From positions 81,059 to 145,058 of the forward strand of contig CALMIR010000143.1 in the NCBI GenBank assembly GCA_937864265.1: 64,000 nucleotides of DNA, given 5' to 3'. This DNA is from an uncultured Saprospirales bacterium (GTDB lineage: Bacteria > Bacteroidota > Bacteroidia > Chitinophagales > Saprospiraceae). Below, piece after piece: positions 1-7,573 of this stretch (the stretch's first letter is position 1; the number at the start of each line of letters is the position of its first letter). The position numbers and the translations under genes are program-made. Under the pieces are notes generated by a model. It was not told where the DNA came from. It worked only from the letters and a program-made list of their open reading frames with translations, and did not search any database.

Positions 1-60
1 CTGCCAAACCTCCTTTGTTAAATAAAACTTGATTTAAGGACATTACAAAAATTAATCCCT

Positions 61-1536
61 ATGACTATGTTTAAGAAAACGACACTTCTTTTTGCAGCCG
101 TGCTGCTTTTTGTTGGGCTAAGTTCGAGTCTGATGGCCCAGAAAAATGAAAACTACGCCTCTCCTAAGGACATGTTCGAACTAGGGCTTCATGGTGGTTA
201 CCTATTTGTAGCCGGCGATATTTCCCAACAGCCTGGTTTTGGCGGGGGCATCAGCCTGAGAAAAGCAATGGATTATATCTTTTCCATTCGCTTGGATGGC
301 CAGTATGGCCTGATGAAAGGCGAAAGCGGAACAGGCCAGTTTTACCGCGGATTTGAAACGACTTATATGTCGGGTACCATCTTTGGCGTGATGTCATTGA
401 ATACGCTCCGTTGGGATCGTCCCGTGAAAAAATCCAACCTGTACTTCATGATAGGCGTCGGGGGGAATTTTTTCGAGACCGATTATATGTCTGGCGCAGA
501 TCGCTTTTCTCAAACTAGAGAAGGAACGCTTTCTCCTCATGTTACGGGCGGCGCAGGCCTTGCCTTTCGCATTGGGCCTCGTATGAACATTGGCATTGAA
601 CATCAGGCGAGTTCCATTTTCGGCAGCCGGACTGACTTGATTGATGGCTTCGATACCTTTGGCCCAGTTCAGGATAGAAATACCATTTTCCGCGATATCA
701 TCAATTATACGTGTATAAAATTCAATTTCAACATCGGCAATTCCAGCACACAAGCGGAGCCGCTTTACTGGTTGAATCCATTGGATGTTGTTTTGGATGA
801 TTTGTCAGAAATAAAAGAAAAGCAGGCGCTTTCCCTGGAAGACAGCGATGATGATGGGGTAATTGATGCCATCGACCAGGAACCCAACACACCGCCTGAT
901 GCGCCAGTAGATACCAAAGGCCGCACTTTGGATAGCGACCGCGACGGTGTAGCCGATTACAAAGATCGTGAGCCTTATTTCCCGCCTCGTCCAGGGGAGC
1001 GTGTCAATGAAGAAGGTGTGGTGATCAACCCGACTAATCCCCAGGGAGGTGTATCAGAAGATCGCGTTCGCGAAATCATCGCGGAAGAGCTGCAAAACTA
1101 TCAGTTGCGCGACCAATCAACGGCTGGCGGAAGCACCGCTGTTATGGCTGAATGGTTCTTGCCGATGATCCACTTTGGTACCGACGGAGCAAACATCAAA
1201 TACTCGGATTATGGTACCCTATCCAGCATAGCGCGTATGCTCAAAGGAAATGCAAACTTGCGCCTGGTCGTTACTGGTTTTGCGGATTCCAGCGCTCCTG
1301 AGTCTTACAACGAAGATCTTTCCTACAAGCGGGCCCAAGCCGTAGTCGATCACCTGGTGAACAACCATGGTATCGGAAGAGGCCGACTGGTATTGCAATA
1401 CAAAGGAGAGAGCGAATTATTAGTGCCCAATGGCAGCAGCTACATGAACCGCCGGGTAGAATTCCGCGTAGCACAGCCGAATGATGTGGAAATGGATCCA
1501 CCTAGTGGGGCGAATAATAGTGGTAGTGGCTATTAA
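61..1536 (+). CDS. OmpA-family outer membrane protein with TSP3-type calcium repeats
   Basis: Envelope protein of 491 aa. Residues 1-27 form a signal peptide ending in LMAQ. About residues 40-230 are rich in alternating aromatic/glycine strands and read as a beta-barrel. Two Asp-rich thrombospondin type 3 repeats (DSDDDGV near 261, DSDRDGV near 291) probably bind calcium and form a stiff linker. About residues 371-470 are an OmpA C-terminal peptidoglycan-binding domain, with the typical TGFAD and NRRVEF motifs. The family anchors the outer membrane to peptidoglycan. The ATG at 61 and a second ATG at 67 are both possible starts. A strong terminator follows at 1603, so the gene is probably transcribed alone; anything upstream of base 1 is not visible. 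Confidence 0.9.
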   Translation: MTMFKKTTLLFAAVLLFVGLSSSLMAQKNENYASPKDMFELGLHGGYLFVAGDISQQPGFGGGISLRKAMDYIFSIRLDGQYGLMKGESGTGQFYRGFETTYMSGTIFGVMSLNTLRWDRPVKKSNLYFMIGVGGNFFETDYMSGADRFSQTREGTLSPHVTGGAGLAFRIGPRMNIGIEHQASSIFGSRTDLIDGFDTFGPVQDRNTIFRDIINYTCIKFNFNIGNSSTQAEPLYWLNPLDVVLDDLSEIKEKQALSLEDSDDDGVIDAIDQEPNTPPDAPVDTKGRTLDSDRDGVADYKDREPYFPPRPGERVNEEGVVINPTNPQGGVSEDRVREIIAEELQNYQLRDQSTAGGSTAVMAEWFLPMIHFGTDGANIKYSDYGTLSSIARMLKGNANLRLVVTGFADSSAPESYNEDLSYKRAQAVVDHLVNNHGIGRGRLVLQYKGESELLVPNGSSYMNRRVEFRVAQPNDVEMDPPSGANNSGSGY

Positions 1537-1602
1537 ATAAGCCATAAGGTAATAGAGGAGGGCGTTAGTTTCTAAAAGCGTCACTCTAGGGTTTATCTGC
1601 TA

Positions 1603-1641
1603 AGACAAAAGGCTGGAACACAAAGTTTCAGCCTTTTGTCT
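1603..1641 (+). terminator. Rho-independent terminator after the OmpA-family gene
   Basis: A perfect 13-bp stem (1603-1615 with 1629-1641), a 13-base loop and a T-rich 3' side followed by TTTATATTT. It lies 67 bases after the stop codon. Confidence 0.85.
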
Positions 1642-1735
1642 TTTATATTTCATTTGTACAATATCCAACAATAAGGCATGCCTGAATTTTATGAGAAGAG
1701 ATGATTTTGTACCTTTGAAAAAAAAAATAATAATC

Positions 1736-2920
1736 ATGCGACTTAAAAACAGCTTATTCTTTTTGTTGATGTGGTGCACGATAGCATCCTATGCACAAGT
1801 TGACCTCATCAATAAAGTAAAGGACAATACCAGTGAAAATGCCAAGGAAGGCTTCCAATGGGAAACCATCATTGATGTGGAACGCACTTCCGTGAAAAAT
1901 CAGGGTGCGTCCGGGACTTGCTGGAGCTACAGCTCCAATTCATTTCTGGAATCAGAAATGATACGTATGGGCAAAACGCCCGTTGATCTGGCCGAAATGT
2001 TTACCGTAAGGAATACCTATTTGGAAAAAGCCGATCGCTATGTGCGGATGCATGGCAACTTGAATTTTGGGCAAGGCGGTGCGCTACCGGATGTCGTTGA
2101 CATGTACAAAAAATACGGTGCGATGCCTCAAGAGGTTTACGAAGGATTGAGCTACGGTTTTGATGTCAATAACCACGGCGAATTAGATGCAGTACTTAAA
2201 GGCATGTTGGATGCTGTGGTCGCTAATCACGGTAACAAGCTTTCCACGGTATGGAAAACAGCTTATGCCAAAGTATTGGATGTTTATTTGGGCGAAGCAC
2301 CTGAAACGTTCACTTATATGGGCAAAAATTACACCCCTAAATCATTTGCCAAAGAAATAGTGGGGGTTAATGCCGACGATTATATTCAAATTACATCCTG
2401 GACGCATCATGAAGCCTACGAGCCTTGCACCATACTGGTGCCCGACAACTGGTCGAACGGCATTTCTTATAATGTTGCAATGGAAGATATGATCACCATC
2501 ATTGATAACGCGCTCAAAAACGGGTATTCCGTTTCCTGGGCGGCAGATGTCAGTGAAAAATATTTTTCCTGGAAAAATGGCATTGCTTATGTCCCGGAAA
2601 AACCTTTCAACAGCATGACAGAAGAGGAAAAAGCCAGTATGTTCAAAGGGCCAAAGCCAGAAATGACCATTACGGCAGAAGCCCGTCAGGAAGCCTATGA
2701 TAACTTCACCACTACGGATGACCACGGCATGCAAATTGTCGGTATTTCAAAAGATCAAAACGGAACAGAATGGTACTTGGTAAAAAACTCCTGGGGCACT
2801 AAAAACGATTATGAAGGTTATTTGTACGTCAGCAAAAACTATGTTCGTTACAAAACGCTTTCTTTCCTGTTGCACAAGGATGCGGTGCCCGCTGGCATTC
2901 GCAAAAAGATAAACGTTTAA
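1736..2920 (+). CDS. Secreted C1A (papain/bleomycin-hydrolase-like) cysteine peptidase
   Basis: 394 aa, counted from the ATG at 1736. The longer reading frame from 1691 would put 15 charged residues in front of a clear signal peptide (MRLKNSLFFLL...SYAQ), so 1736 is preferred. The papain-fold catalytic set is visible: oxyanion Gln56, nucleophile Cys62 in GTCWSY, His330 in DDHGMQIVG and Asn351 in VKNSWG. The length and the region inserted between Cys and His resemble the PepC/bleomycin hydrolase branch, which is usually cytoplasmic; the signal peptide makes this a periplasmic or secreted member. It is likely a general aminopeptidase or endopeptidase. It is followed by a repeat element and a terminator, with no operon partners. 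Confidence 0.9.
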   Translation: MRLKNSLFFLLMWCTIASYAQVDLINKVKDNTSENAKEGFQWETIIDVERTSVKNQGASGTCWSYSSNSFLESEMIRMGKTPVDLAEMFTVRNTYLEKADRYVRMHGNLNFGQGGALPDVVDMYKKYGAMPQEVYEGLSYGFDVNNHGELDAVLKGMLDAVVANHGNKLSTVWKTAYAKVLDVYLGEAPETFTYMGKNYTPKSFAKEIVGVNADDYIQITSWTHHEAYEPCTILVPDNWSNGISYNVAMEDMITIIDNALKNGYSVSWAADVSEKYFSWKNGIAYVPEKPFNSMTEEEKASMFKGPKPEMTITAEARQEAYDNFTTTDDHGMQIVGISKDQNGTEWYLVKNSWGTKNDYEGYLYVSKNYVRYKTLSFLLHKDAVPAGIRKKINV

Positions 2921-2931
2921 GTAACGCAGCA

Positions 2932-3025
2932 AAATTAACTTCCCGATTCTGTCCTAAACGGTTCATTTTAAGTATGTTCGCTAGGGTAAGGACTTTGATA
3001 AATTGGGAAGTAATTTTTTGCACAC
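2932..3025 (+). repeat. Interspersed palindromic repeat, copy A
   Basis: This stretch starts 12 bases after the peptidase stop codon and matches the reverse complement of 42223-42308. The core 2979-3010 (32 bases) is identical to the complement of 42238-42269, and both outer flanks (AAATTAA, TCCCGATT, GTCCT on one side, TTTTTTGCACAC on the other) also match. In copy A the left half of the inner hairpin has been replaced by unrelated bases (2956-2978). The ends TTCCCGAT and AATTGGGAA are imperfect inverted repeats. Confidence 0.8.
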
Positions 3026-3039
3026 TAGTAAAGATAAAA

Positions 3040-3072
3040 AATGCCGCTTCTGAACCTAATCAGGGCGGCATT
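3040..3072 (+). terminator. Terminator-like hairpin after the C1A peptidase gene
   Basis: An 8-bp stem, AATGCCGC (3040-3047) with GCGGCATT (3065-3072), followed by ATTATAGGTTTT. The tail is only moderately T-rich. Confidence 0.55.
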
Positions 3073-3519
3073 ATTATAGGTTTTAGGTGGATGTGAAGGG
3101 AGTATGGCTGAACATGGAATGACCATATCCTCAATTGGTAAAAAAAGGGAAATACAGAGCAATTAGCTTTACAGCAGTAGTCAATAGAATCTCAGGGTAA
3201 TTGAATAGGGGATGGCTATTTAAAGAACAAAGTGATAGAAATACAATCTTAGGGTTAGTAGATTGTATAAGAGCAATTGTGTTTATTGTTGTTCGGGTAA
3301 GTATTTGGCACAAAGAAAGATAATAATTAGGAGAACTAAAAAAAAAATTAAAAAAAAACTAAATTTTTTATCCCGCTGAAAATTAGGAATTTCTGATATT
3401 CTGAAAAACATGATTTGGCAACTTGATATTAGCTGTCATATTATTTCGATTTGTGTTTTTCAGTCCAATTTTCTTGAAAAGGCATTTCTGTGATTTAAAT
3501 ATAAACTTTCATCTTATGC
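3073..3519. other. AT-rich intergenic stretch without a recognised gene
   Basis: About 450 bases, very AT-rich, with runs of A near 3340-3360. The only open frame of note is 60 codons on the minus strand (3131-3313); it has no recognisable family, composition or promoter and looks like chance. The 3' end leads into the promoter of the next gene. Confidence 0.6.
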
Positions 3520-3551
3520 TTTGAAAATCAACTGAATATCCTATATCTTTG
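3520..3551 (+). promoter_or_regulatory. Bacteroidota-type promoter (TTTG, 20 bases, TATCTTTG)
   Basis: TTTG at 3520-3523 and TATCTTTG at 3544-3551 fit the -33/-7 consensus of the Bacteroidota primary sigma factor with a 20-base spacer. The start codon at 3612 leaves a 5' UTR of about 55 bases. Confidence 0.75.
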
Positions 3552-3611
3552 CAACGTATATTGGCTTAGTGTTGTAAAAACACTAACTCTTGTTTTAAAA
3601 AATTCCAAACC

Positions 3612-4265
3612 ATGTTAAAAAAACAGTATTCCAAAACCAAGCCTGTTTGCAAGGTCACTTTCAGCTTACCAATTGATGCTGCAGAAGGCGCACACGAAAT
3701 CAAAGTACTTGGCGATTTCAACGATTGGAGTTGGGAAAACGGCATTTTGATGACTGCCGGAAAAAAAGACTATCAGGCTATTGCAGAATTGGCTACGGGT
3801 CGTAGTTACGAATTCCGTTATTTGATTGATGGCAAAACCTGGGCAAACGATCACGAGGCAGATGCATATGTGCCAAGCCCATTTTTTGGCATCGATAACG
3901 CTGTAATCGTACTGGAAGAGGTAGAACTCACTACTACTTCTAAAGCAAAGACTGAAAAGAAAGTTGCTGTTGCGCCTGCAAAGGCCAAAGCAGCCAAGAT
4001 CACTTCTGAAAAAGACGACTTGAAAAAAATTGAAGGCGTTGGCCCCAAAATTGAACAGTTGTTGAACGAACAGGGAATTGCCACTTTTGCTGATTTGGCG
4101 AAAGCGAAAATTGCTGTTTTGAAAGACATCCTGACAGTTGCTGGCCCTCGCTTCAAAATGCACGATCCTGCTACTTGGACAAAGCAAGCCAAATTGGCTG
4201 CTACAGGAAAATGGGATGAACTCGCTACCCTACAAGAAGAACTGAAAGGCGGTCGCGTAAAATAA
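3612..4265 (+). CDS. Glycogen-binding-like E-set domain fused to a helix-hairpin-helix domain
   Basis: 217 aa, no signal peptide or membrane segment. About residues 14-90 (FSLPIDAAEGAHEIKVLGDF, then DWSWENG, YEFRYLIDGKTWAND) read as an isoamylase N-terminal/AMPK-beta-type E-set (CBM48-like) domain, the fold that binds alpha-glucans or serves as a protein interaction module. A Lys/Ala-rich linker (about 98-135) leads to a helix-hairpin-helix at about 136-178 (LKKIEGVGPKIEQLLNEQGI), similar to the C-terminal extension of some Bacteroidota L21 ribosomal proteins. The tail DPATWTKQAKLAATGKWDEL belongs to that extension. A cytoplasmic adaptor coupling polysaccharide- and nucleic-acid-binding modules is possible, but its function is not known to me. 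It has its own promoter and terminator. Confidence 0.8.
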   Translation: MLKKQYSKTKPVCKVTFSLPIDAAEGAHEIKVLGDFNDWSWENGILMTAGKKDYQAIAELATGRSYEFRYLIDGKTWANDHEADAYVPSPFFGIDNAVIVLEEVELTTTSKAKTEKKVAVAPAKAKAAKITSEKDDLKKIEGVGPKIEQLLNEQGIATFADLAKAKIAVLKDILTVAGPRFKMHDPATWTKQAKLAATGKWDELATLQEELKGGRVK

Positions 4266-4295
4266 CGACCAACTGATTATAGCCCTATGGATACC

Positions 4296-4328
4296 AAGGC
4301 GCCTCTGAATACTATTCAGGAGCGCCTT
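4296..4328 (+). terminator. Terminator after the E-set/HhH gene
   Basis: AAGGCGC (4296-4302) pairs with GCGCCTT (4322-4328), with an inner TGAAT/ATTCA stem, followed by TCCTCTTTAT. It lies 30 bases after the stop codon. Confidence 0.7.
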
Positions 4329-4430
4329 TCCTCTTTATAGTATCCCCCGATATCATCGCCTACTGCCCGCTATCCACTTTTCCAGGGGGATTACAAAACA
4401 ACATTACCTGCATATTTCATTTCTGCTTGA

Positions 4431-4438
4431 CTATCTTT
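4431..4438 (+). promoter_or_regulatory. Candidate -7 box (TATCTTTG) of the TSUP-marC-methyltransferase group
   Basis: An exact TAnnTTTG match 18 bases before the ATG at 4457. No clear TTTG -33 box is visible. The position implies a very short 5' UTR and argues against the upstream TTG (4427) as a start codon, because that codon lies before the box. Confidence 0.55.
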
Positions 4439-4456
4439 GAGCGCTCAACTTTGTAT

Positions 4457-5233
4457 ATGGAATTAGAGTGGTACCATTTTGCAATCGCCATACTAGGGAG
4501 CACATTTGCCGGGGGCATCAATACACTTGCGGGTAATGGCTCAATCATTACTTTAAGCATCTTGACCGAATTGTTGGGCTTGCCTGGTAATATGGCCAAT
4601 GGCACCAACCGGATTGGGGTATTTACACAAAGCACGGCAGGTGCTTGGGTCTTTTATAGAAATGGCCGTCTCGATTTCAGCAAAAGTCGCTATTATATCT
4701 TGTTGACCATTTTGGGGTCTATAGCTGGAGTGATTGTTGCCACACAAATCAGCAACGAAGCTTTCAGAAATGTATTTCGCTTTTTGATGATCGTCATGTT
4801 GGTCGTCATTTTGGTAAATCCCAAGCGTTGGATCAAACCAACGGAAAATACGACACCACAAAATTGGTGGATTTTGACGCCTGTTTACCTTGCCTTGGGC
4901 TTTTATGGCGGGTTTATTCAAATGGGCATGGGCGTTGTTTTTCTGGCAGTTATGGTACTATACTCTAAATACAAATTGCTGGAAGCCAATGCAGTAAAAG
5001 CTTTTGTGATAGCTATTTATACCTTTATCGTGATCCTTATATTCCATTGGCAGGGCTTGATTGACTGGAAAATCGGGTTGCTAATGGCTGTTGGGCAAAC
5101 TGCGGGAGGCTACTTGATGGCGCGTATCGCCTCAATATCGGAAAAGGCCAACATCTGGGCGCATCGATTATTGGTCGTTACAGTTTTATTGGCCATTTTC
5201 AAATTGTTTAACCTGCACACACTTTTCCTATGA
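4457..5233 (+). CDS. TSUP (TauE/SafE) family membrane transporter
   Basis: 258 aa from the ATG at 4457; a TTG ten codons upstream lies at the promoter and is unlikely. The protein is almost entirely hydrophobic, with about eight membrane helices in two related halves. The family signature is seen in the opening AGGINTLAGNGSIITLSIL and the second-half GFIQMGMGVVFL. TSUP proteins move small anions such as sulfite, sulfonates or organosulfur compounds; the substrate here cannot be read from sequence. The stop codon overlaps the marC-family start by four bases (ATGA), indicating translational coupling. Confidence 0.85.
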   Translation: MELEWYHFAIAILGSTFAGGINTLAGNGSIITLSILTELLGLPGNMANGTNRIGVFTQSTAGAWVFYRNGRLDFSKSRYYILLTILGSIAGVIVATQISNEAFRNVFRFLMIVMLVVILVNPKRWIKPTENTTPQNWWILTPVYLALGFYGGFIQMGMGVVFLAVMVLYSKYKLLEANAVKAFVIAIYTFIVILIFHWQGLIDWKIGLLMAVGQTAGGYLMARIASISEKANIWAHRLLVVTVLLAIFKLFNLHTLFL

Positions 5234-5823
5234 TCAATCTGAAAGAACTCCTTTCTGTAACACTGGTCTTATTTTCGGTCATTGATATCATTGGTTCAAC
5301 ACCCATTATCATTGATTTGAAGAAAAAAGGGATAAAAATCGAGGCAGGCAAAGCGGCCTTGGCCTCGCTTGTCATCATGTCTATCTTTTTGTATGCCGGC
5401 CAGGCTTTGCTGGGATTATTTGGTGTGGACGTAGAATCTTTTGCCGTAGCGGGCGCCATCATCTTGTTTTTGATGGGTATAGAAATGGTATTGGGCATCC
5501 ACATTTTTCACGACCAGAGTGAAGTACAGACTGGAACGATTGTACCGGTCGCTTTCCCCTTAATTGCAGGAGCAGGTACAATGACGACGATTATCGCACT
5601 AAAAGCCAACTACGCTACCTTGAATATTCAATTAGGCATTTTGCTCAATATTTTTTTTGTGTTCTTAGTCTTGCGTTCTTCCAATTGGATCAGCGAGAAA
5701 TTGGGCGATGGCGGTGCCGCTGTTTTGCGCAAGGTTTTTGGCATTATTCTATTGGCTATAGCCATTAAATTGTTCCGAGAGAATTTTCATTTGGTGGTAG
5801 AAAATCCAAACAAAGCCGGCTAG
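5230..5823 (+). CDS. MarC/UPF0056 family integral membrane protein
   Basis: 197 aa with six predicted membrane helices. The N-terminal pattern VTLVLFSVIDIIGSTPIIID and the central PVAFPLIAGAGTMTTIIAL are the usual MarC-family signatures. The E. coli founder was once linked to antibiotic resistance, later disproved, and no transport substrate is established. The overlap with the TSUP gene and the 3-base gap to the next gene indicate one operon. Confidence 0.9.
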   Translation: MINLKELLSVTLVLFSVIDIIGSTPIIIDLKKKGIKIEAGKAALASLVIMSIFLYAGQALLGLFGVDVESFAVAGAIILFLMGIEMVLGIHIFHDQSEVQTGTIVPVAFPLIAGAGTMTTIIALKANYATLNIQLGILLNIFFVFLVLRSSNWISEKLGDGGAAVLRKVFGIILLAIAIKLFRENFHLVVENPNKAG

Positions 5824-5826
5824 TTT

Positions 5827-6468
5827 ATGGAAATATTGGAAAAAACGCTGGACGATTACTGCAGCGCTTTTAGTGGCCTGCCCTCCGAACAGCTATATCA
5901 CTTGGAAAGGGAAACCCACCTGAAAACGCTGGCTCCGCAAATGATGTCGGGCGCTTTGCAAGGGCAATTTCTGTACCTAATGTGCCAAATAATACAAGCT
6001 AGATCGGTATTGGAAATTGGTACTTTTACCGGATACGCAGCGATATGCCTGGCGAAAGGTATGCCCGCTGATGGCATTTTGCACACCATCGAAGCCAACA
6101 AAGAGCTCGGCTGGTTGATCCGGAAATACCTGAAATTAGCCCAGGTGGAGGAAAAAGTACAATTGCATTTGGGCGATGCATTCCAGATCATTCCAAAGCT
6201 TACAGGGCCTTTCGATCTCGTTTTTTTGGATGCTGGCAAACGGGACTATGGGCGCTTCTACGATTTGATTTTTGACCGGGTTCGGCCTGGCGGCTTGATA
6301 CTGGCGGATAATGTATTGTGGAGCGGTAAAGTCATCACCCCGGAGCGCTGGAAAGACGCTGATACGCGCATTTTACATGCGTTCAATCAAAAAATAAAAG
6401 CTGATACAAGGGTAGAGCCGCTGATTTTACCCCTGCGGGATGGCTTGATGTTGGTGCGAAAAAAATAA
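5827..6468 (+). CDS. Class I SAM-dependent O-methyltransferase (caffeoyl-CoA/catechol type)
   Basis: 213 aa, the usual length for the bacterial Omt family. Motif I, VLEIGTFTGYAAICLA, begins near residue 61 and binds SAM. An acidic residue in IEANKE (about 94) would contact the ribose. DLVFLDAGKRDYGRFY (about 137-152) and DNVLWSG (about 159-165) supply the metal-binding and catalytic positions of the cation-dependent O-methyltransferases. The natural substrate is unknown. It is the last gene of the three-gene operon; a palindromic repeat begins 3 bases after its stop. Confidence 0.9.
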   Translation: MEILEKTLDDYCSAFSGLPSEQLYHLERETHLKTLAPQMMSGALQGQFLYLMCQIIQARSVLEIGTFTGYAAICLAKGMPADGILHTIEANKELGWLIRKYLKLAQVEEKVQLHLGDAFQIIPKLTGPFDLVFLDAGKRDYGRFYDLIFDRVRPGGLILADNVLWSGKVITPERWKDADTRILHAFNQKIKADTRVEPLILPLRDGLMLVRKK

Positions 6469-6470
6469 AG

Positions 6471-6561
6471 TTCTTTGACAAAAGGTGTGATTAAAGCAAA
6501 AGACTTCCTTAAAGTCGCCCTGCTTTCCGCCAAGTCTTTTCCCACACCATTTGTCAAAGAA
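6471..6561. repeat. 91-bp MITE-like palindrome
   Basis: Terminal inverted repeats of 19 bp (6471-6489 and 6543-6561) match at 18 positions. A second nested pair, AAAAGACTT (6498-6506) and AAGTCTTTT (6532-6540), sits inside. AAAAATAAA occurs just outside both ends (6461-6469 and 6564-6572), offset by one and two bases, which could be a decayed target duplication or chance in A-rich DNA. It separates the methyltransferase from the next gene and could also act as a terminator. Confidence 0.65.
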
Positions 6562-6579
6562 GGAAAAATAAACACCCAA

Positions 6580-7524
6580 ATGCAAATAGTCCGGGATAAA
6601 AAGCTGTTTCAGGAATTTTGCGCCGCCGAAGCGCAGCTTCCTATTTTCGTCCAACCCTGGTACCTCGATGCGGTGTGTGAGGGTGGAGAATGGCAGGCTA
6701 TCCTGGTTGTAGAGGAAGGCCGACCCATTGCAGCGCTGCCGTTTTTTATGAAAAAAAAAGGTTTTTTGCGCTACATCACCATGCCTCATTTTGTTAAATA
6801 TATGGGGCCTTACCTTAACGCAGCTTACCAAACGGAGAAAAATAGCCAACATTATTACCAGGAATTGATCAAACACTTGCCCCAAGTGCTTTCCTTCAAA
6901 CAAAACTTCCACCCCGATTGCACCAATTGGCTGCCCTTTTACTGGCAAGGGTTCCAACAAACCACGCGCTACACCCATCGCATAGATTTAACGGCGGGTT
7001 TGGACGCCGTTTACAGCAACATCAATCGCAACATGCGGCGAAACATCTCGAAGGCGGAAAAAACCGTCAAGCTGGAAAAAAACAACGACCCTGATCTGTT
7101 TTTCCAAATCAATAGTATGAGCTTTCAGCGTCAGGGCATTGCGCCACCCTACTCCAAATCGCTTTTTTTGAAACACGACGCAGCCTTGGCGGATCATCAG
7201 GCCCGACAAATTTTTTTCGCTAAAGACCAAGCCGGACAAATCCATTCAGCCGCCTACCTGATATGGGATAAACAAGCCGCCTATTACCACCTGTCGGGCG
7301 ACGATCCGGCATTGAGGGAAAGTGGCAGCGGGATTTTTTTAATTTGGGCAGCTATCCAATACGCTGTTGAGGAGCTTCGCGTGTCGCTATTTGATTTTGA
7401 AGGCAGTATGTTGCCCAAAATTGCTGCTATCCGTCAACAGTTCGGCGCCTATCAGCAACCCTATTTCGGGATATGGAAATACAACGCTACATGGCTGCGC
7501 TGGCTGGAGGCGCTGAAGGGCTGA
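6580..7524 (+). CDS. GNAT/FemAB-like acyltransferase (BioF2-like domain)
   Basis: 314 aa from the ATG at 6580. The open frame continues upstream to a TTG at 6475, but that stretch is the palindromic repeat and is probably not coding. The layout resembles the acetyltransferase PF13480 type: an N-terminal half (FVQPWYLDAVCEGGEWQAIL), a central segment NINRNMRRNISKAEK where family members bind acyl-CoA, and C-terminal strands AAYLIWDKQAAYYHLSG and FDFEGSMLPKIAAIRQQFG. Relatives add aminoacyl or acyl groups to cell-wall or polysaccharide precursors. The substrate is not evident. Confidence 0.75.
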   Translation: MQIVRDKKLFQEFCAAEAQLPIFVQPWYLDAVCEGGEWQAILVVEEGRPIAALPFFMKKKGFLRYITMPHFVKYMGPYLNAAYQTEKNSQHYYQELIKHLPQVLSFKQNFHPDCTNWLPFYWQGFQQTTRYTHRIDLTAGLDAVYSNINRNMRRNISKAEKTVKLEKNNDPDLFFQINSMSFQRQGIAPPYSKSLFLKHDAALADHQARQIFFAKDQAGQIHSAAYLIWDKQAAYYHLSGDDPALRESGSGIFLIWAAIQYAVEELRVSLFDFEGSMLPKIAAIRQQFGAYQQPYFGIWKYNATWLRWLEALKG

Positions 7525-7561
7525 AAAACCGATATCAGACAAAAAAACGCTAAAAAAAGTA

Positions 7562-7569
7562 TATTTTTG
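7562..7569 (+). promoter_or_regulatory. Candidate -7 box (TATTTTTG) of the Rpn-type gene
   Basis: An exact TAnnTTTG match that ends 4 bases before the ATG at 7574. Transcription would begin about at the start codon, so the mRNA would be leaderless. No obvious -33 TTTG. Confidence 0.5.
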
Positions 7570-7573
7570 CAAA

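Noticed and set aside
3131..3313. 60-codon minus-strand frame in the AT-rich gap
   Set aside because: No promoter, family or compositional support; AT-rich DNA readily gives such frames by chance.
6475..6579. N-terminal extension of the FemAB/GNAT-like protein from a TTG start
   Set aside because: The stretch is the palindromic repeat 6471-6561; the ATG at 6580 fits the family start.
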